Assembly: GCF_020921035.1 (NCBI RefSeq)
Contig: NC_063160.1
Coordinates: 4,050,501 to 4,114,500 of the forward strand
DNA from: Rhodamnia argentea
Taxonomy: Eukaryota; Streptophyta; Magnoliopsida; Myrtales; Myrtaceae
Length of the DNA: 64,000 bases
Reading direction: 5' to 3'
The number at the start of each line of letters is the position of its first letter. Position 1 is the stretch's first letter. Position numbers and translations under genes: made by a program. The notes beneath the pieces were generated by a model, which saw nothing but the letters and a program-made list of their open reading frames with translations, ran no database searches and was not told the DNA's origin. Below are positions 49,920-63,870 of this stretch, in pieces.

Positions 49920-50830
49920 GTGCACAAGCCAATCGAGATGACTTTGTAGAGGAAATTGAACTTCTCACGAGAATTGTAATCACCTGCAATTTGGGCTTCC
50001 CACGAGAATTGTAATCATCTTGACTTTCAATTTCGCTCATGTGTTTTAGTTATTCTTCATAGTGGTGAACAAATTCATGGGTCAATGTCTTGGTCGATAT
50101 AAGTTGGAAGACTTTATCGGCACTCTCACTCCTTGGGCTTGATGTTATACCACATGTAAAAGTATCGCGACCAAAAGCTAAACTCTATTTATGTCTAATG
50201 TCGTATAATCTTCGAAGCCAATTGTTATTCTCGGTACCCCACTCCTCTTCCATTTTTCTCCATGTAGATTTAAATTCGTCCTCGATCTCGCATCTATACA
50301 TAAGCACAAAGAAATATTTATCCTTAAAATCCGACTCCTTGTAAAGAAGTGGAATGTTTTTATTGGCATTTTTCCCAATGTGCCAAGTGCATAAACGATG
50401 TTGTGTATTTAGAAACACCACTCTAATGGATTTTGCCATGGTTTGATCTTGATCGGTGAACATGATTTTCGGAGCCCTATTTCCCATGGACTTCAAAACG
50501 CCTCAAGTAACCAAATAAATGAATTTGCATCCTCATCCAATAAAAATGCACAGTCAAATAGAGTATTCTTCCAATAGTGATTAACCCCAACAAAAGATGC
50601 ACATATCATGTTATATTTGTTGATACGATACGTGGTATCAAATACCAACACATCACCGAAACACTCGTAATCAAATTTAGACAAGCTATCTCTCCAAAAT
50701 AAATTTGTCATTCTACCATATTGATCTACTTGTATAGCATAGGAAAACATTGGGTTTTGCATTTGCATGCAATGAAAATGATTCAAAAGACTTTAACAAT
50801 CTCCTCCACTTATACCATCAAATTTTCCAC
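49920..50830 (-). pseudogene. FAR1/MULE-type transposase fragment
   Basis: Minus-strand sequence encodes the MULE DDE domain. The first stretch (50786-50496) has FDYECFGDVLVFDTTYRINK, with the first catalytic Asp in FDTTY. The second stretch (50496-50185) has APKIMFTDQDQ with the second Asp, and an HRLCTWHIGKNANKN block. A frameshift at about 50495 separates them. Translation can be followed to about 49920 (AFGRDTFTCG, then VFQLISTKTLTHEFVHHYEE) with in-frame stops. The N-terminal FAR1 DNA-binding domain and the SWIM finger were not found. It resembles Jittery-like Mutator transposases domesticated as FAR1/FRS proteins, but this copy is dead. Confidence 0.85.
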
Positions 50831-50899
50831 CCAAATTCTTTTTTCCATATCACGCATGACATATGCAAGATGGAAAGCTTCATGCTGCAACCAAATGGA

Positions 50900-51940
50900 C
50901 AAAATGTGATTAAGTAGCGCTTTTATTAAAAAAATAATATATCGTTTGTTACTTAAGAAAGCAAAATGTGTTTCACATAATATGAGTGAAGAATTACATC
51001 TGATTCAGCCATTCGAGAACTGTTCACGTGTGAATTAACTGATATAATGACTTTAAAATAGAGATAGTTCTTCCAAGTTCCTTCTTAATAAAAACACGGA
51101 ACAAACATTTTTAGAACACAGGCCCAAAGAAATTTGCGGATTAAAATTTGTAGCTAAGTTATTATAGGAAAGAGACTCTTACCGGCAAAAAGTAGACAAG
51201 ATAGCTCTAGTCACCAAAAGATGGAAAAGCAACACCGAAATAATTCAACGGCATGTGCAACAACGTGGTCATACCCGAAGATGCAAAAAAAAAAAAAGAT
51301 GAACAAGGAACTGTATAGAAAATAATTGACAAGGACATGTGCATATGTAATAACTCAAAAAGGCATGCAGCTAATCATCAAAGAAAGCATCTCATGTAGA
51401 ACTATTTATATGCAACTGACTAGGAACCAAAGATTCTCGAAAGTTTTCAGTTTTGGTTTTCCCATTCGTGCATGCTACAACATAAATTATGTGTGCAAAA
51501 AAACCTTTTCATAATAAAATATAGGACATACATTTCTAGAATGCAATCAATCGCACAATAACACTTTATAAGCGGTATTACCTCTACGTTAGAACACAAT
51601 CACTCGCGCAAAACATACTTATGCTACACCATAAGAATGTCGACATTCCTTTTAAGCTTTAAAATTCGCACCGAGGTTATTAATTTCAAATTAGTGACCT
51701 ATGCAAGCTCTAAAGGCAGTGTCATTCAACTTCCCATGCTGCACAAGCTTCTCCACTTCCTCAATCCTTCACAAACCCATCAACAACAAGATGCAATGCC
51801 CAATCGACGAGCCAACGGATCTTGATAATCTCTTTACACAGCTTGAAATTACTCTATCCAATTTCATTATACAACAGTTTAGCATCGTCTAAATTACCAC
51901 ACTTTTCCGACCAAAAAAAAAAATCACCACACTCAGCAAA
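50900..51940. other. AT-rich DNA, no gene recognised
   Basis: No conserved protein frame is visible. Short open frames at 51326-51514 and 51637-51825 lack domains. Confidence 0.45.
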
Positions 51941-51959
51941 CCCCTAATCAAAGCAAAGC

Positions 51960-52144
51960 TTTGGCTTTTGGATTGCAAAGAGGGGAAACACTAACCTAAG
52001 CTCGTCGGACGCAAAGGACAAATCAGTGCCACCAATGGGGGTCCGAGAGGCAATGGCGGAGGGGCGGCGTGGTTTTAGTCGAGGGGAAAGTTTTGGTCGA
52101 TGGAAAGAGAGTGAACTTGGAGAGAGCAGAGCAAGCCGTGAACT

Positions 52145-52182
<38 letters not shown>

Positions 52183-52560
52183 AGGTGCCATAGAGGGGCT
52201 CCGGGATGGTAGAGGTGGAAGCGACGGCGTGGTTTTGATCGAGGGACCGGCCTAGTGTCGTGGTCGAGCCGAGATATGGTCGAAGAAGAGAGAGAGAGTG
52301 AACTTGGGGAGAGGGAGAGAGAAAGAGCGCGTCGACCTCATGCACTTGGAGAGAGAGAGATAATGGAGAGAGAGACAGAGAGAAAACGAGACTTTTTTTT
52401 TTTTTTGGTACAGGAGAAAACGAGACTTGTTGGTCTCTCTTTTTGAAAAATTTTACTGGGGGATAACGGAGAGAGAGGAATGAGATAACGAAGACTCTTC
52501 GGGTCTCTCTTTTTGAAAAATCTGATCGGTGGAGCCTGACCAACCACATGTTGACCTCTG
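51960..52560. repeat. Right arm of the inverted repeat pair with (GA)n
   Basis: 51960-52215 is the inverted counterpart of 46115-46345, with a longer GA run (52147-52181). Farther out, 52200-52330 is a second, weaker copy of the arm sequence (AAGTTCACTCTC, then CGATCAAAACCACGCC, on the minus strand). 52379-52522 holds shorter direct repeats: GAGAAAACGAGACTT twice and GGTCTCTCTTTTTGAAAAAT twice. The long minus-strand open frame across this arm is a product of the repeats. Confidence 0.75.
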
Positions 52561-52579
52561 AGAGGTTCAATGCACTAAC

Positions 52580-53583
52580 TAGCTGGCAAATCTAATCTAG
52601 CCAATATTTTCTCAACAAGACGCTCAAGGGACTGTCGCTCCCTTCCTTTGCTTTGACCTGTCCCAAGAGAAAACCACAATCAAATACAAGTTCCAAATTG
52701 AATCCATGAATGGGGTCAATTTGTCATGAGCCCACACTGTAGTTGAAGTTATCAATTCCAAGACTCCGAGTCTTTTTTGGCATTTGATGGGCCAGATCGA
52801 TGTCTGGAGTGCCGCACAATCCAAATATAACGAAAATCGGATCTATGCACCATCCCAGCAAAAGCTGTTGAAGAGGCCGAACGAGTGGGAGCTATCAACA
52901 GGGAATCGAAGCCACATTCGCACATATCAATAGGGACGGATCCGTCGCGACAGAGGAAGGTAGAGATGACGGAACTAACGCAAAACTCGAACTACAAAAG
53001 TAGAGCAGACAAAACCCGTCGACTTCGTCAAGGGTATCCCTTAAGTGGCAAATCGTTAAAGGATGACTAAATCATACGACTTCCACAGTACACTTTCTGA
53101 TTTTAATCCTACAAATCAAGCACACGTTTACACATCAAATTATTTTTATCACCACTACGCAATTTACCAATCAAAACATACGAGATGTTTCATCAGAAAA
53201 ACCACATCCAAACATGCATCTCGTTCAAAAGAAAATATTTTAGCAAAGCTGAGCCCCAAAAAAGGTACCAAAAAAAAAAACACAAAAGATTAGTGCACAT
53301 TACACATTGACCATTAAGTCGGCATACGCAAATACCACAATAAAAGCACGGTCATACACAAATGTAATGTCAAATTAGGCCGGCCACTATTACACACCCA
53401 TTTACCCAAAAGGCAACATAATTGTCTTTGCCCTTCCGAATCCACTAAAAAAGAAACACTAAGGTCCTGCCTATATCATATCTGAAGTCCTAGGAGTCCC
53501 AACTGAATTAAGGAAAGAACAAAAGAAACACCCCCATAACACCACCACCAGATTCAATCTCCTCCCATTCCAGGAGCAGCAGT
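52580..53583. other. Intergenic DNA and 3' region of histone H3.3 gene
   Basis: No additional gene is recognised. The last 200 to 300 bases before 53583 are the probable 3' untranslated region of the minus-strand histone gene. Confidence 0.5.
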
Positions 53584-54881
<1,298 letters not shown>

Positions 54882-54980
54882 TTGCCTCGTGATCTTCTCT
54901 TCGAGCCTCTTCTTCTTCCGCTTATTCTTCAGCAAACGAAAAAGCTCTGCGAAAAGTTTGAAACGAGCACCGGTTGGTTC

Positions 54981-54990
54981 CTATTTATAG
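54981..54990 (-). promoter_or_regulatory. TATA box of histone H3.3 gene
   Basis: The minus strand reads CTATAAATAG about 100 bases upstream of the leader intron donor. A CCAAT motif lies on the same strand at 55185-55189. Confidence 0.7.
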
Positions 54991-55389
54991 GGCGGGGAGG
55001 GGATCGGTGTTGGGCAGGCGATGTTGAACGATCCGACGGGCGAGACTCGCTATCCTTGTGCTTCTGGTTTGATCGATCGTACGGTGCAGATGTGCCCAGC
55101 CTGTGTTTTCTCAGCCCGTATGGACGGCGACGACAGGAGGTCGAAGTGGTGCCACGGATCGTGGGGTCTGCGTGGCGCGATCTGATTGGGCGGCGGAACT
55201 GCCGTTTGACTCGGCCGAAACAACTTGAGAAGGAATCAAAGGTAATATTCCGCGTCGGAGGATCGAAGAAAACTTGCCCGGTCTCGGAAATAACGTGGAC
55301 TTTGCACAACTTTCTATTACTCTTTTCCCTTTTTTTTTTAAAGGTAATAAGGACGATGTTAAGTGTCAATTCCACTGCTTCCACCTTTT

Positions 55390-57220
55390 TATTATACTTT
55401 TAACTCTTTCTTGATCATAATAGCAAATAAAATATATATATTTGAATATAAAATTTAAGAATGATTGGTTTCCGACCCGATCCGATTCTCAATTTTTTAC
55501 TCCGGGGACTTGACCGACCGATCCGATCCGATTTTCAAACTATCCAATAGAGCCGGTAAACTGTCTAATATCTCATAATATCCTAAAATAACCCAACGAA
55601 AAATCATGATAATTTAGAGGGGAAAAAATACTTACTATCAAATTGCATACATCTAAAATTAGTTACTTTAAAAAAAAATATGCAGGAAGGGGTAGATTAG
55701 AAAAGATTATCGAAACGCCCATAAAATTTATGGAAAACTTATTGAGCGAAATAGGAAAAAAAAAACACTTGCTTCCTTTAAGTTAAAGTTCGAACTAACT
55801 CGAGATCTTTTATTTCCTTTAATGTGAGTTTCTTGGCGGCAAATGCTATTATGACCGGATCGCCATGTGAAATAGGAATATTAAGTAATAATAGCAAAGA
55901 AAGGAACTTCGTAGAAGTCAAAATACGAAGAAATAGAGAAGAGGACGAGGCATGAGAGGTTGAGAGGCCAGGAAACAAGAGGGCTGGCAAAGAAAAAAAA
56001 ATATATATATAAAGGTTACATTTAAGAAATTTAAGAAATAAAATAAAATCTTTCAGTTCCATCCAGGTGGTTCGATCGTGTACCCTCTAGAACCGGGAAC
56101 CGAACCGATCGGACACCCGTTCTAATTTTAATGACCGAAAATCCGATCGTTGGTCCAATTCAATCCGGACGGTTCCCGATTCGATGAGTCTAACTTGCTC
56201 AATCCTAATAAAATGGGTAAAATCACACATAATATCAAGATAAATTTTTTAAAAAATTTAGAATGGCTTTTCATCGAGCAAAGGCTTTCATCTTCCAAAA
56301 TAGACCTCATTTATCAGCTAATTTATTTGCTAGTACTTGTAAATCATGATTAGATAATTAGGAAATGAGAATAATATTTAGGCTTCGAAAAACCATGAAA
56401 GCTACGTGTAATTTTGTGGGTTATGTTTGGATATTGTGAAAGATTATGAGTGCTTCGAGTTAAACAAAAATCGGAATGTAAGTTGTGTGAAATACGCAAA
56501 AAGTCAAAAAACTAAAATTAAAAATGAATTTTTGGAATCCTTTTCAAAAATTGTCCCTGACTTTGATTTTAAGCACAAGGTGGACATTTCATTTTGGACA
56601 ATCAATTAATCAAGCCTAGTTCCCTCCTATGCATATCTAAACAAGAGAAGAAAATTAAACGTGAAAGAAATCCCGAATCCTCCTTGATTTAGGAAAATCT
56701 CGACTCCTCTATGGTGTAAGTTCAACTTACGTGTGTCGCGTATAATAATTTCGGCTTTTGGGTGATACGATAACTATAACCTTGTTAAGAAATAAAAAAA
56801 TAATTATATCTCAAACATTCTGATCTCTTGTATTACTCGTATGATCACTCTCGAGGATTCGGCGAAGCTGGTTGTCCCTTCCACCATTTTCATTGATAAA
56901 AAAAAAGAATGTGAAACAATTTCCTCCAATTAAAAATAAAAAATGCAATGAGAGATTTACTTTTAGGAAATAGGGACAACTATAGCAGAACCCCCAAAAT
57001 ATGGTGCCATTCATAGCTTAGAGTGTGCATGACAATCATTCTACTTCTCTATTTCTATCCAAAATCTATTTCTGGAACAGTTTTGGAACGTAAACTCGTT
57101 TGGTAACATAATTCTATTTTTCTATTTATAAAACAAAAATTTGTTCTAGAAATATATTTAGAAGGGAAATCAGAAACAAAAAATTTTAGCTTTTTGGAGA
57201 AATAGAAATCATAAATAATA
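55390..57220. other. Intergenic DNA with CCGATCCGATC-type repeats
   Basis: No gene is recognised. 55475-55540 and 56070-56180 contain GATCCGATCCGATT and GGTTCCCGATTCG phrases in roughly opposite orientation and may be the two ends of an old element of about 700 bases. 57040-57200 has sequence like ends of plant hAT repeats. Confidence 0.35.
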
Positions 57221-57229
57221 ACTCTTCAC

Positions 57230-57600
57230 TTTTTCTCAAGTACCCGCCATTGACCACCACCGGCCACCGCTTCCCACCACCGGCCGCCGCCGACCACAAC
57301 CCGCCGCCACCCTCCGTAAGCCGCCTCAACCATCGCCGGTTGCCGTCGACCTCCGCCAACTACCGTCGACCTTCGCCGCCGCCAACCACTACCCTCGATT
57401 GCCCACCGCCGCCTACCGCCAACCACCACTCGCGGTCGCTTGCCATCGCCCTCGCCTAATCGCGAGCCACTGCCGACCTCCGCTAGTGGCCGCCCACGGC
57501 CGTGACCACCATCGATCGCACCGCCAACCCACTGCCGATCTTCGCCGTCGCCAATCACTATCCTCGGTCGCCCGCCGTCGCCTACCGCCAAAATGTTTGA
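57230..57600. repeat. CCGCC/CCGTCGCC-rich low-complexity block
   Basis: Degenerate repeats of CCGCC, CCACC and CGTCGACC. They give open frames on both strands with proline- or glycine/arginine-rich translations. I regard them as non-coding. Confidence 0.7.
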
Positions 57601-58792
57601 ATTTGTGCATTTAAATCCTAACATTTATTGATATTACTCTATGTCAATCTTTTCATTAGCTCCGTCAATTTTTCATGGATGCAACCTTCCCGCGCAAGTG
57701 GCACTTGACTTGGTGCAAGTGCCAAAAATAATCGCAAAGTTAGATTAGCAATTAAAACCAATAATAAAAAAACTAAAATAAAAATAAAAGACAAAATCAA
57801 AATAGTCAAAAACAGAGAGAAATCGCCCAAGATAGAGGGCAAGAACGCATTGCAAAAAGTCAGGATGATAACGGTAAATGTTAGATACAGAAAAGGTATT
57901 TGATGTCAAATCACACGATGGTCAGTCGATTGTTTTGTTTTCCCTAGACAGGCGCATTTCATATCTTGTACGCATAAAACAGGTGCTGCTCATTATTTCC
58001 ATGAAGGATACCAGATTTTTCATACCAAAAATATGTGAAAACTCCCTCGTTGCACCAAATCTCTCGAAATGAGCCAGAAAAACGTCCAATGCCAAATCAC
58101 TGGCGACTAATTTTTGTTCTCACGAACCACATGTTCTTCAGTATACCAACAAAGCGAGCAAATCAATCAAGAAGTCATCCTCGTTCATGGAGGAGGAAAT
58201 TTTAACTACCAGATTGTCTCCCAATGAGTCAAACAAGTCGTATAACGATCATACAGCCGTATTAGCCTCCCCCGAGACGAAGATCGCAATGTTCGCCCAC
58301 GGAGGCAAAATCAAAAGTGAGCAGCTTAGGCCAATCGAAATCTGGAAGCCGGGAACTAAAGAAAATATGCAAATGGACTCAGAGAGAGAGAGAGAGAGAT
58401 CAGTTTCTGTAAGTTCAGTCAGCAACTATAATTCTCCAGTCAAAGAATACCCAATTTACACCCCTAAGAGCAACTTCTCCCTTTGTTCATCATAGAAGCC
58501 CTAAAACTGAGGTACACAAATCAATCTCATTCTGCCTCCTGATTTTTTCCTTTTCCATGGTAACGTGAAATGAATTAGTAAAGTACACTATCGAAACCCA
58601 CCCAAGCAAGTACAACAGACCACAAAACTATAATGCTCAAATGGATCAAAGAACAAATCAAACTGAGATTGGTTTATAACCTCTTCTCTAGCAATATACC
58701 TCTACCACTCCCAAAAGGCAGCTCACCCAGTGGGATTTGTGTCGGAATCTCACTGTGGTGCTCAGTATTCATGGTTGCGTCTGCATGCTGGT
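57601..58792. other. Intergenic DNA and 3' region of SCAI gene
   Basis: The open frame at 58187-58495 (+) has no recognisable domain and ends in a GA microsatellite region (58381-58400). The 3' untranslated region of the minus-strand SCAI gene lies at the right end. Confidence 0.45.
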
Positions 58793-61700
58793 TTATACAT
58801 CAGTGAAGTGAAAGCATTCAGCAACCTGGAAGTGATTTGCAATCCGAACCACAGCAGAACGCACAATCTCGGATGTTGGAGAGAGCGGCTCGGGCAAACA
58901 GGGTAGGCAGACAGGCAGATAGTGTTCCTTGTTTCCTGAAGGACAAAAGAAGAAAAGCGCGGACCTGCAGAACACGAATCTGCAGTACCTGACACCCTTA
59001 GTTTGCTTGTTGTACTTATCAGACGTGCTTAAGGTCAAAGGCAGCAAAAGATCTCCTAAAGGCTAGAATAATCACAAGTTTCCATATGGATGTAAATGTT
59101 AAAGACTGATCAATGGTACAATCAACCTTAAATAACCAGTCAACTTAAAGGATAACAAACAGTTCCTCTCCAGGAAAAAACCATGCATACCTCAATATTA
59201 GACGGCGGATAAACGGATCTGATAGAACTTGAGCCCAAACCAGATCCAGGTCAGCTGATGTACAAAGAGTTACTTCCCATCCGCAGAAGGCAGCGGCAAG
59301 TATGTTCTCTGCATCCTTATAACCATCCTAACAAGAAAAAGAAATCAAATAAGAAATCTAAATCATCAAGAGTTAGACGAAATCTTCTTACCAGGGAATT
59401 ATGCAATACCTCATTGTGACTGGATGAAGAGAGACCTACTAATTGGCAAAATGCCAGAAGAGGAGCCGTCAAGAAAAAGGTAAATTGGCTGCCGCTCTCT
59501 CCTGCATCAGCACCAGACATATTCTTATTTGCAGATCTTAAAGGTGAAAGAAACAGGGCAGCAGTCTCTCCTCTCTCTGCTCCATGAACAACCTGGAAAA
59601 CAATCTCCAGCAAGTCAGAAGCGTCAGAGCATCTCATGGACAAGCATGCCCCAGCTACGACCCTTCAAAGAGTTTTAAAATGTTGTCAATTGCCGCAACA
59701 AACATCTTCATCCATACACGGAAAACATTTTGATTCACAGTTTTCCGGAAATTCACTCTAAACACATTTGACAGTGGGAATCACCCTCAGTTAAACTTGC
59801 AGTTATCAATGATCATAATTGGTTCCTATCTTAAGAAAATGCCTCGATTCCCCTAATCACTCAGTAGGTGCAGATGTCGTCCTTCTTTGATGCAATTCCA
59901 GTTGAGATGTAGTGTGTAACCAGGAGAAACCGAGGCGATCTATTTCATTCACAGTTATAACAGAGGAAAGGGGTAGAACGAGTAAGGAAAACCCAATTTT
60001 CATGAATCCAGAGTCTCATAGCTTGCAATTGAAGTCCTAGTCAAGCAATATGCTCGAGGGAGGATTAGATCGCTGTGGCCATTTGGGCTTTTGGAGTGTG
60101 CAATTTTTATGTCATTGTTTGTGGGGAACCAGAGGTCAATCATGTGCATGAATCATATCTACATGAGATAAGATTATGAGGAAAATCTGAACCACTTTAC
60201 TGTGACTAGAAAAGAGCTTGAGAATTGTCAACAAATAAAAAGAACTAGAAGATGTTGGAGTTCATCAAACATGGCAGCGTCCTATTTTAACAGCAGAAGA
60301 ACAGTGACTAGCCCTACAGATGCACAAGTTTTGACAAACCTGGCTTGAATGTATGGTTGTTGTCACTATCAATGATAAAAAAAAAGAGGAAGATGCACAA
60401 GTTTTGACAAACCTGCCTTGAATGTATGGCTGTTGTCACTATCAATGATCAAAAAGAGGGGTTTCCTGGTGAAAGGAATTATATCAGCAGGGTAGAGATT
60501 GAACGAACCTGAATATTTCAAAAAGAAAACAAAATTATGAGAGCGGAAAATCAATCTCGTTGCAAAAGCTCAGAGATATTGATGAACATGCAAAATGCAA
60601 TGTCCATATCTCAGGCTCCGAAGCAGCAGTATCCAGTTTAGAGACCTACCACCAGTTCCTCTTGGTGCTAAGCACAGACAACCTTCACAAAAGTCATTTG
60701 ACATATTCTTCTCATCGACAGAAGATTCGGATGTGGAGGAACTTTGTTCGCGAGAGAATTCACCAATGAATTTGGTTCCAGAAAACTTCGCCAAAAGCTT
60801 GGAGCTTTCCACCTGTGAAATATTATGATGGCCCGTCCTGCCTGGGTATGGTCATTCAGTCACTGAGTTATTATGTCAAGACCTGATAAGCTGCACTATG
60901 CTATCAGCAACCATTTTATATTAAATTTAACCTGGAGCTGAAAGATATATCAGCATCACAGTATCTGGCCGGAGCTCCTCACAGATTGTAGCAATAACCT
61001 ACACCAAGATCACATTGTTAAGGACCATCTTCAAATGGACAAACGTCAACTTTTCAAGTATTGTTTAAATGGTTTATCTTTCCTAACCACCAGCAAAGCA
61101 TTGGCTGAACAAAAAGCAAACTCGTATGACTGCGATAATGCTCAAGCCACGTGTCCTAGCAATGTATAACCATAATTCACGTTGAGTTTTGAATTACAGC
61201 ATGCTAATTATGTACTGTTTTATAAAGTCCTGTAGCTATCACGTAAAGCATAAGCTTTCAATCAAGAAGTCTCTAACTATGCAGAAAAGATGATCAAATT
61301 CCTTCAAATTAGCAATCAAGATTTCTGAAGTGGAGGTGATCAAGCAAGGCAATTGTGAGCAATGCAACGAGAACTGCAAAGTAAATGCATCAGACCAAAA
61401 CTATGAAAGGTGGACCCAGAGCTTACTGCAATCAACTGTGTAACTGATGGACGGTATAGAATGGCCTTCCTTGGATTGCGCGGCAAGGAAGAATCAGTCA
61501 AATCCATGCCTAAGTTTATGTCAATAACCCCAGATGCTCCAGAATGATCGATAACGGAACCATTCTCATTTGATTGGACAGGCTGTTTTTGGTAGAATAA
61601 TCCACTCGGCTCCCACTCCAGACACTGCAGCATTCTATAAGTATCCAATGTAAGCTCTGCAAACTTGACCTGAATGTGAGAGGACGTTATAAGGTTAGAC

Positions 61701-63870
61701 TAATAAACAACCTATTACACAGCTAAGCAAGTCCGCATCAACAACATATTTAAGTCACATTGAAGATTACCTCATTCCGGTGGTAGCTTGTCAGCACCAC
61801 GTCTTGAAATCTTAAAATCTTTTTCGCATGAAATCGAGTTATATAAGGAAGAGACTTTGGGTGGGTATCATAGATGGTACAGTAACGTAAGGGCCGAACT
61901 TTCACTGAGGCACTTTCTACATCCATGAAGCGGATAATTTCCTGCACCACTAACTTCCATTCTTTGAAGCTAGTTTCCTGACAAGTAATAACCAAAATCT
62001 GAGACATTGGGGCAAAATTTCAACGAAATTCATATTTTGAATCACATATGGTAGATTGATTAGCATGTCGTCTGCTAAAGAAAGCCAATGGTAATGTATG
62101 AAACCAAGCAAGATCAAGAAACATAGGACAAGCTTGAGTACAGAAAAGCTTAGGAACCACAGAGACAGAAGACAAAATCAAGCAGTGCAACGATGTATCA
62201 TGATGTCCATCACAACGCGCTATTCAGACTGAATTTGATGGCAATTCTGGCAAATCTGTCAATGCATAAAATTTGAAAAGAACATGCCTCCAAACCCAGC
62301 TTGCAGTTGAGTCAGATCAAGTTTAGAGTTGCTGCTGTTTTATAGTGATCAAATGGTTCTTATGTGTAAAGTTTGAAGGGGTCGCTGATAAACATCCAGC
62401 TAAAGACTATGTTAGCTTTCAAATACATGTGCTCATGAAAGTCAAGGACCATGAAGAGAATTAAATGCCCATCATAGTCTTTATACCACTACCTATACAA
62501 GGATCCAACCGCTAAAATGTCAATAATGTTCTTAGTAACTTACATGTGATTTTACAATCTAATCCAGAAAGGAACAATAATGTACGTATAGAATGAAGAT
62601 ACTCCCTAAACCAGCCTTGATAATCTGATATGTTTGTAGGTCTTAGCTTAAAACCACTCATGGGTCGTGAGTAACTTCTCACCTTCTCCACCAGTAAGAC
62701 GACAAACACTATTCAGCATTGACATGTCAACAGTTACAGATAAATCTGTAACACGATTGACTTGATAACTATTGTAACCATGTTCATGCTTTGTAAATGC
62801 ACACTTGCAGTGAAAACTTCAACAATTCAATGCAAATACAAAAATGAGTCCTGAAATTTTATGTCCAAGCTACACTTCGCTCATAAAAGAAATTGAATTC
62901 CCAAGTTAAATAACTGCTATGTTTCTACTACCATGCTTCCGGTTTCAAATGCCACAGTAGAGAGGGCAAATCATTGAATCAAGCAAAGGTACACGGCTCT
63001 AACTTTATAGGCCAAAAACATAATTAACCAATAAAAAATGAAATCGCCATTAATTAATTATTCACTCACTTTCAAGCGCGAATATAGCCTATAGGGGTCT
63101 TGCCTTCCTGAATCATCATTTTGTAATCACATGTCAATAGAATGAGAGCAGAATAAGCACAAATTCACTAGGTATCCACATATTATATCTCTAATTATCT
63201 ATCTAGGTTGCAATTCGTTCTCATTTCCCCCCTTTTGAGCACTAAACACAGTATTTCAACCCGCACCAATTTGGGTTTTGGTGTTTTGAGGAGGCGGGGG
63301 GGAAGGAGGGGGGGTTATTTGCTTGGGGAGGGGGAAGAGAGTATTTTGTTGCTTCTGCCGCTAAAAGAGTTAACTAATTACCCGAAAATTGACTCTGCAA
63401 TCGTCGAGAACGACCTTGAACCGCTCCACGAGCGACTTGACCATATCGGCCCGGTTCAAAATCAAGGAAACCAACAAAAACCTCGCGTAAAACCTCAACT
63501 CCTTGGCCCTCACTCCCAGATCCCTCACTTTGGTCCCCTCGAAGTACTTCCTGCTCAGGATCGCCTCGTAGAACACGTACGCCTCCACCAGGAACCTCGA
63601 TTCGCTGGTCCTCATGTACTGGCTGAAATAGAGCTGCCCGATCCGGCTCGCAATCTCGCCGATCTCCCAGCGGTTCAGGCCGGACTCGACGAGCTGGGGC
63701 CGGTGCTCCTGCTGGTACTTCCAGAGGCGCATGTAGGACTTGAACACCTTGGGGAAGTAGTGGTTGAGCCCCCGCTCGTGCGGCGGCAAGTCCCGCACGC
63801 GCCCGAACTTGCGGTCCGCGTTCTCCACCAGCGCCCGGAACGTCTTCCAGACGACGTCCTTCTCCGACAT
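58793..63870 (-). CDS. SCAI: Protein SCAI homologue
   Basis: Nine exons: 63870-63382, 61977-61771, 61669-61427, 60998-60932, 60841-60650, 60508-60417, 59592-59410, 59327-59191 and 58979-58793. They join in frame to 598 residues. Conserved SCAI blocks are visible: RWEIGEIASRIGQLYFSQYM, FKEWKLVVQEIIRFMD, LDTYRMLQCLEWEPSG, FTRKPLFLIIDSDNSHTFK, VVHGAERGE, and the C-terminal ALFFFCPSGNKEHYLPVCLP and IANHFQVAECFHFT. Animal SCAI is a nuclear cofactor linked to transcription control and DNA-break repair; the plant role is not established. The ATG at 63870 is the first in frame after a stop. Intron 6 appears to use a GC donor (AAG|GCAGGT), because a GT four bases on would put the next exon out of frame. 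Confidence 0.9.
60318..60459. repeat. 73-bp tandem duplication across an exon-intron border
   Basis: Two near-identical units lie at 60318-60390 and 60391-60459. The right unit covers the end of SCAI exon 6 and the start of intron 6. The left unit is an extra copy inside the intron. The donor context differs: AAG|GCAGGT in the exonic copy, AAG|CCAGGT in the intronic copy. Confidence 0.9.

Noticed and set aside
51944-52570. 208-codon minus-strand open frame at 52 kb
   Set aside because: Made by GA/CT repeats and the inverted-repeat arm; the left arm does not keep the same reading frame.
57226-57624. 132-codon glycine/arginine-rich open frame
   Set aside because: Comes from CCGCC-type low-complexity DNA that is open on both strands; no start context or domain.
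58187-58495. Possible small gene of 102 codons
   Set aside because: No recognisable domain, ends in a GA microsatellite, and no splice or promoter support; kept only as a note in the intergenic entry.
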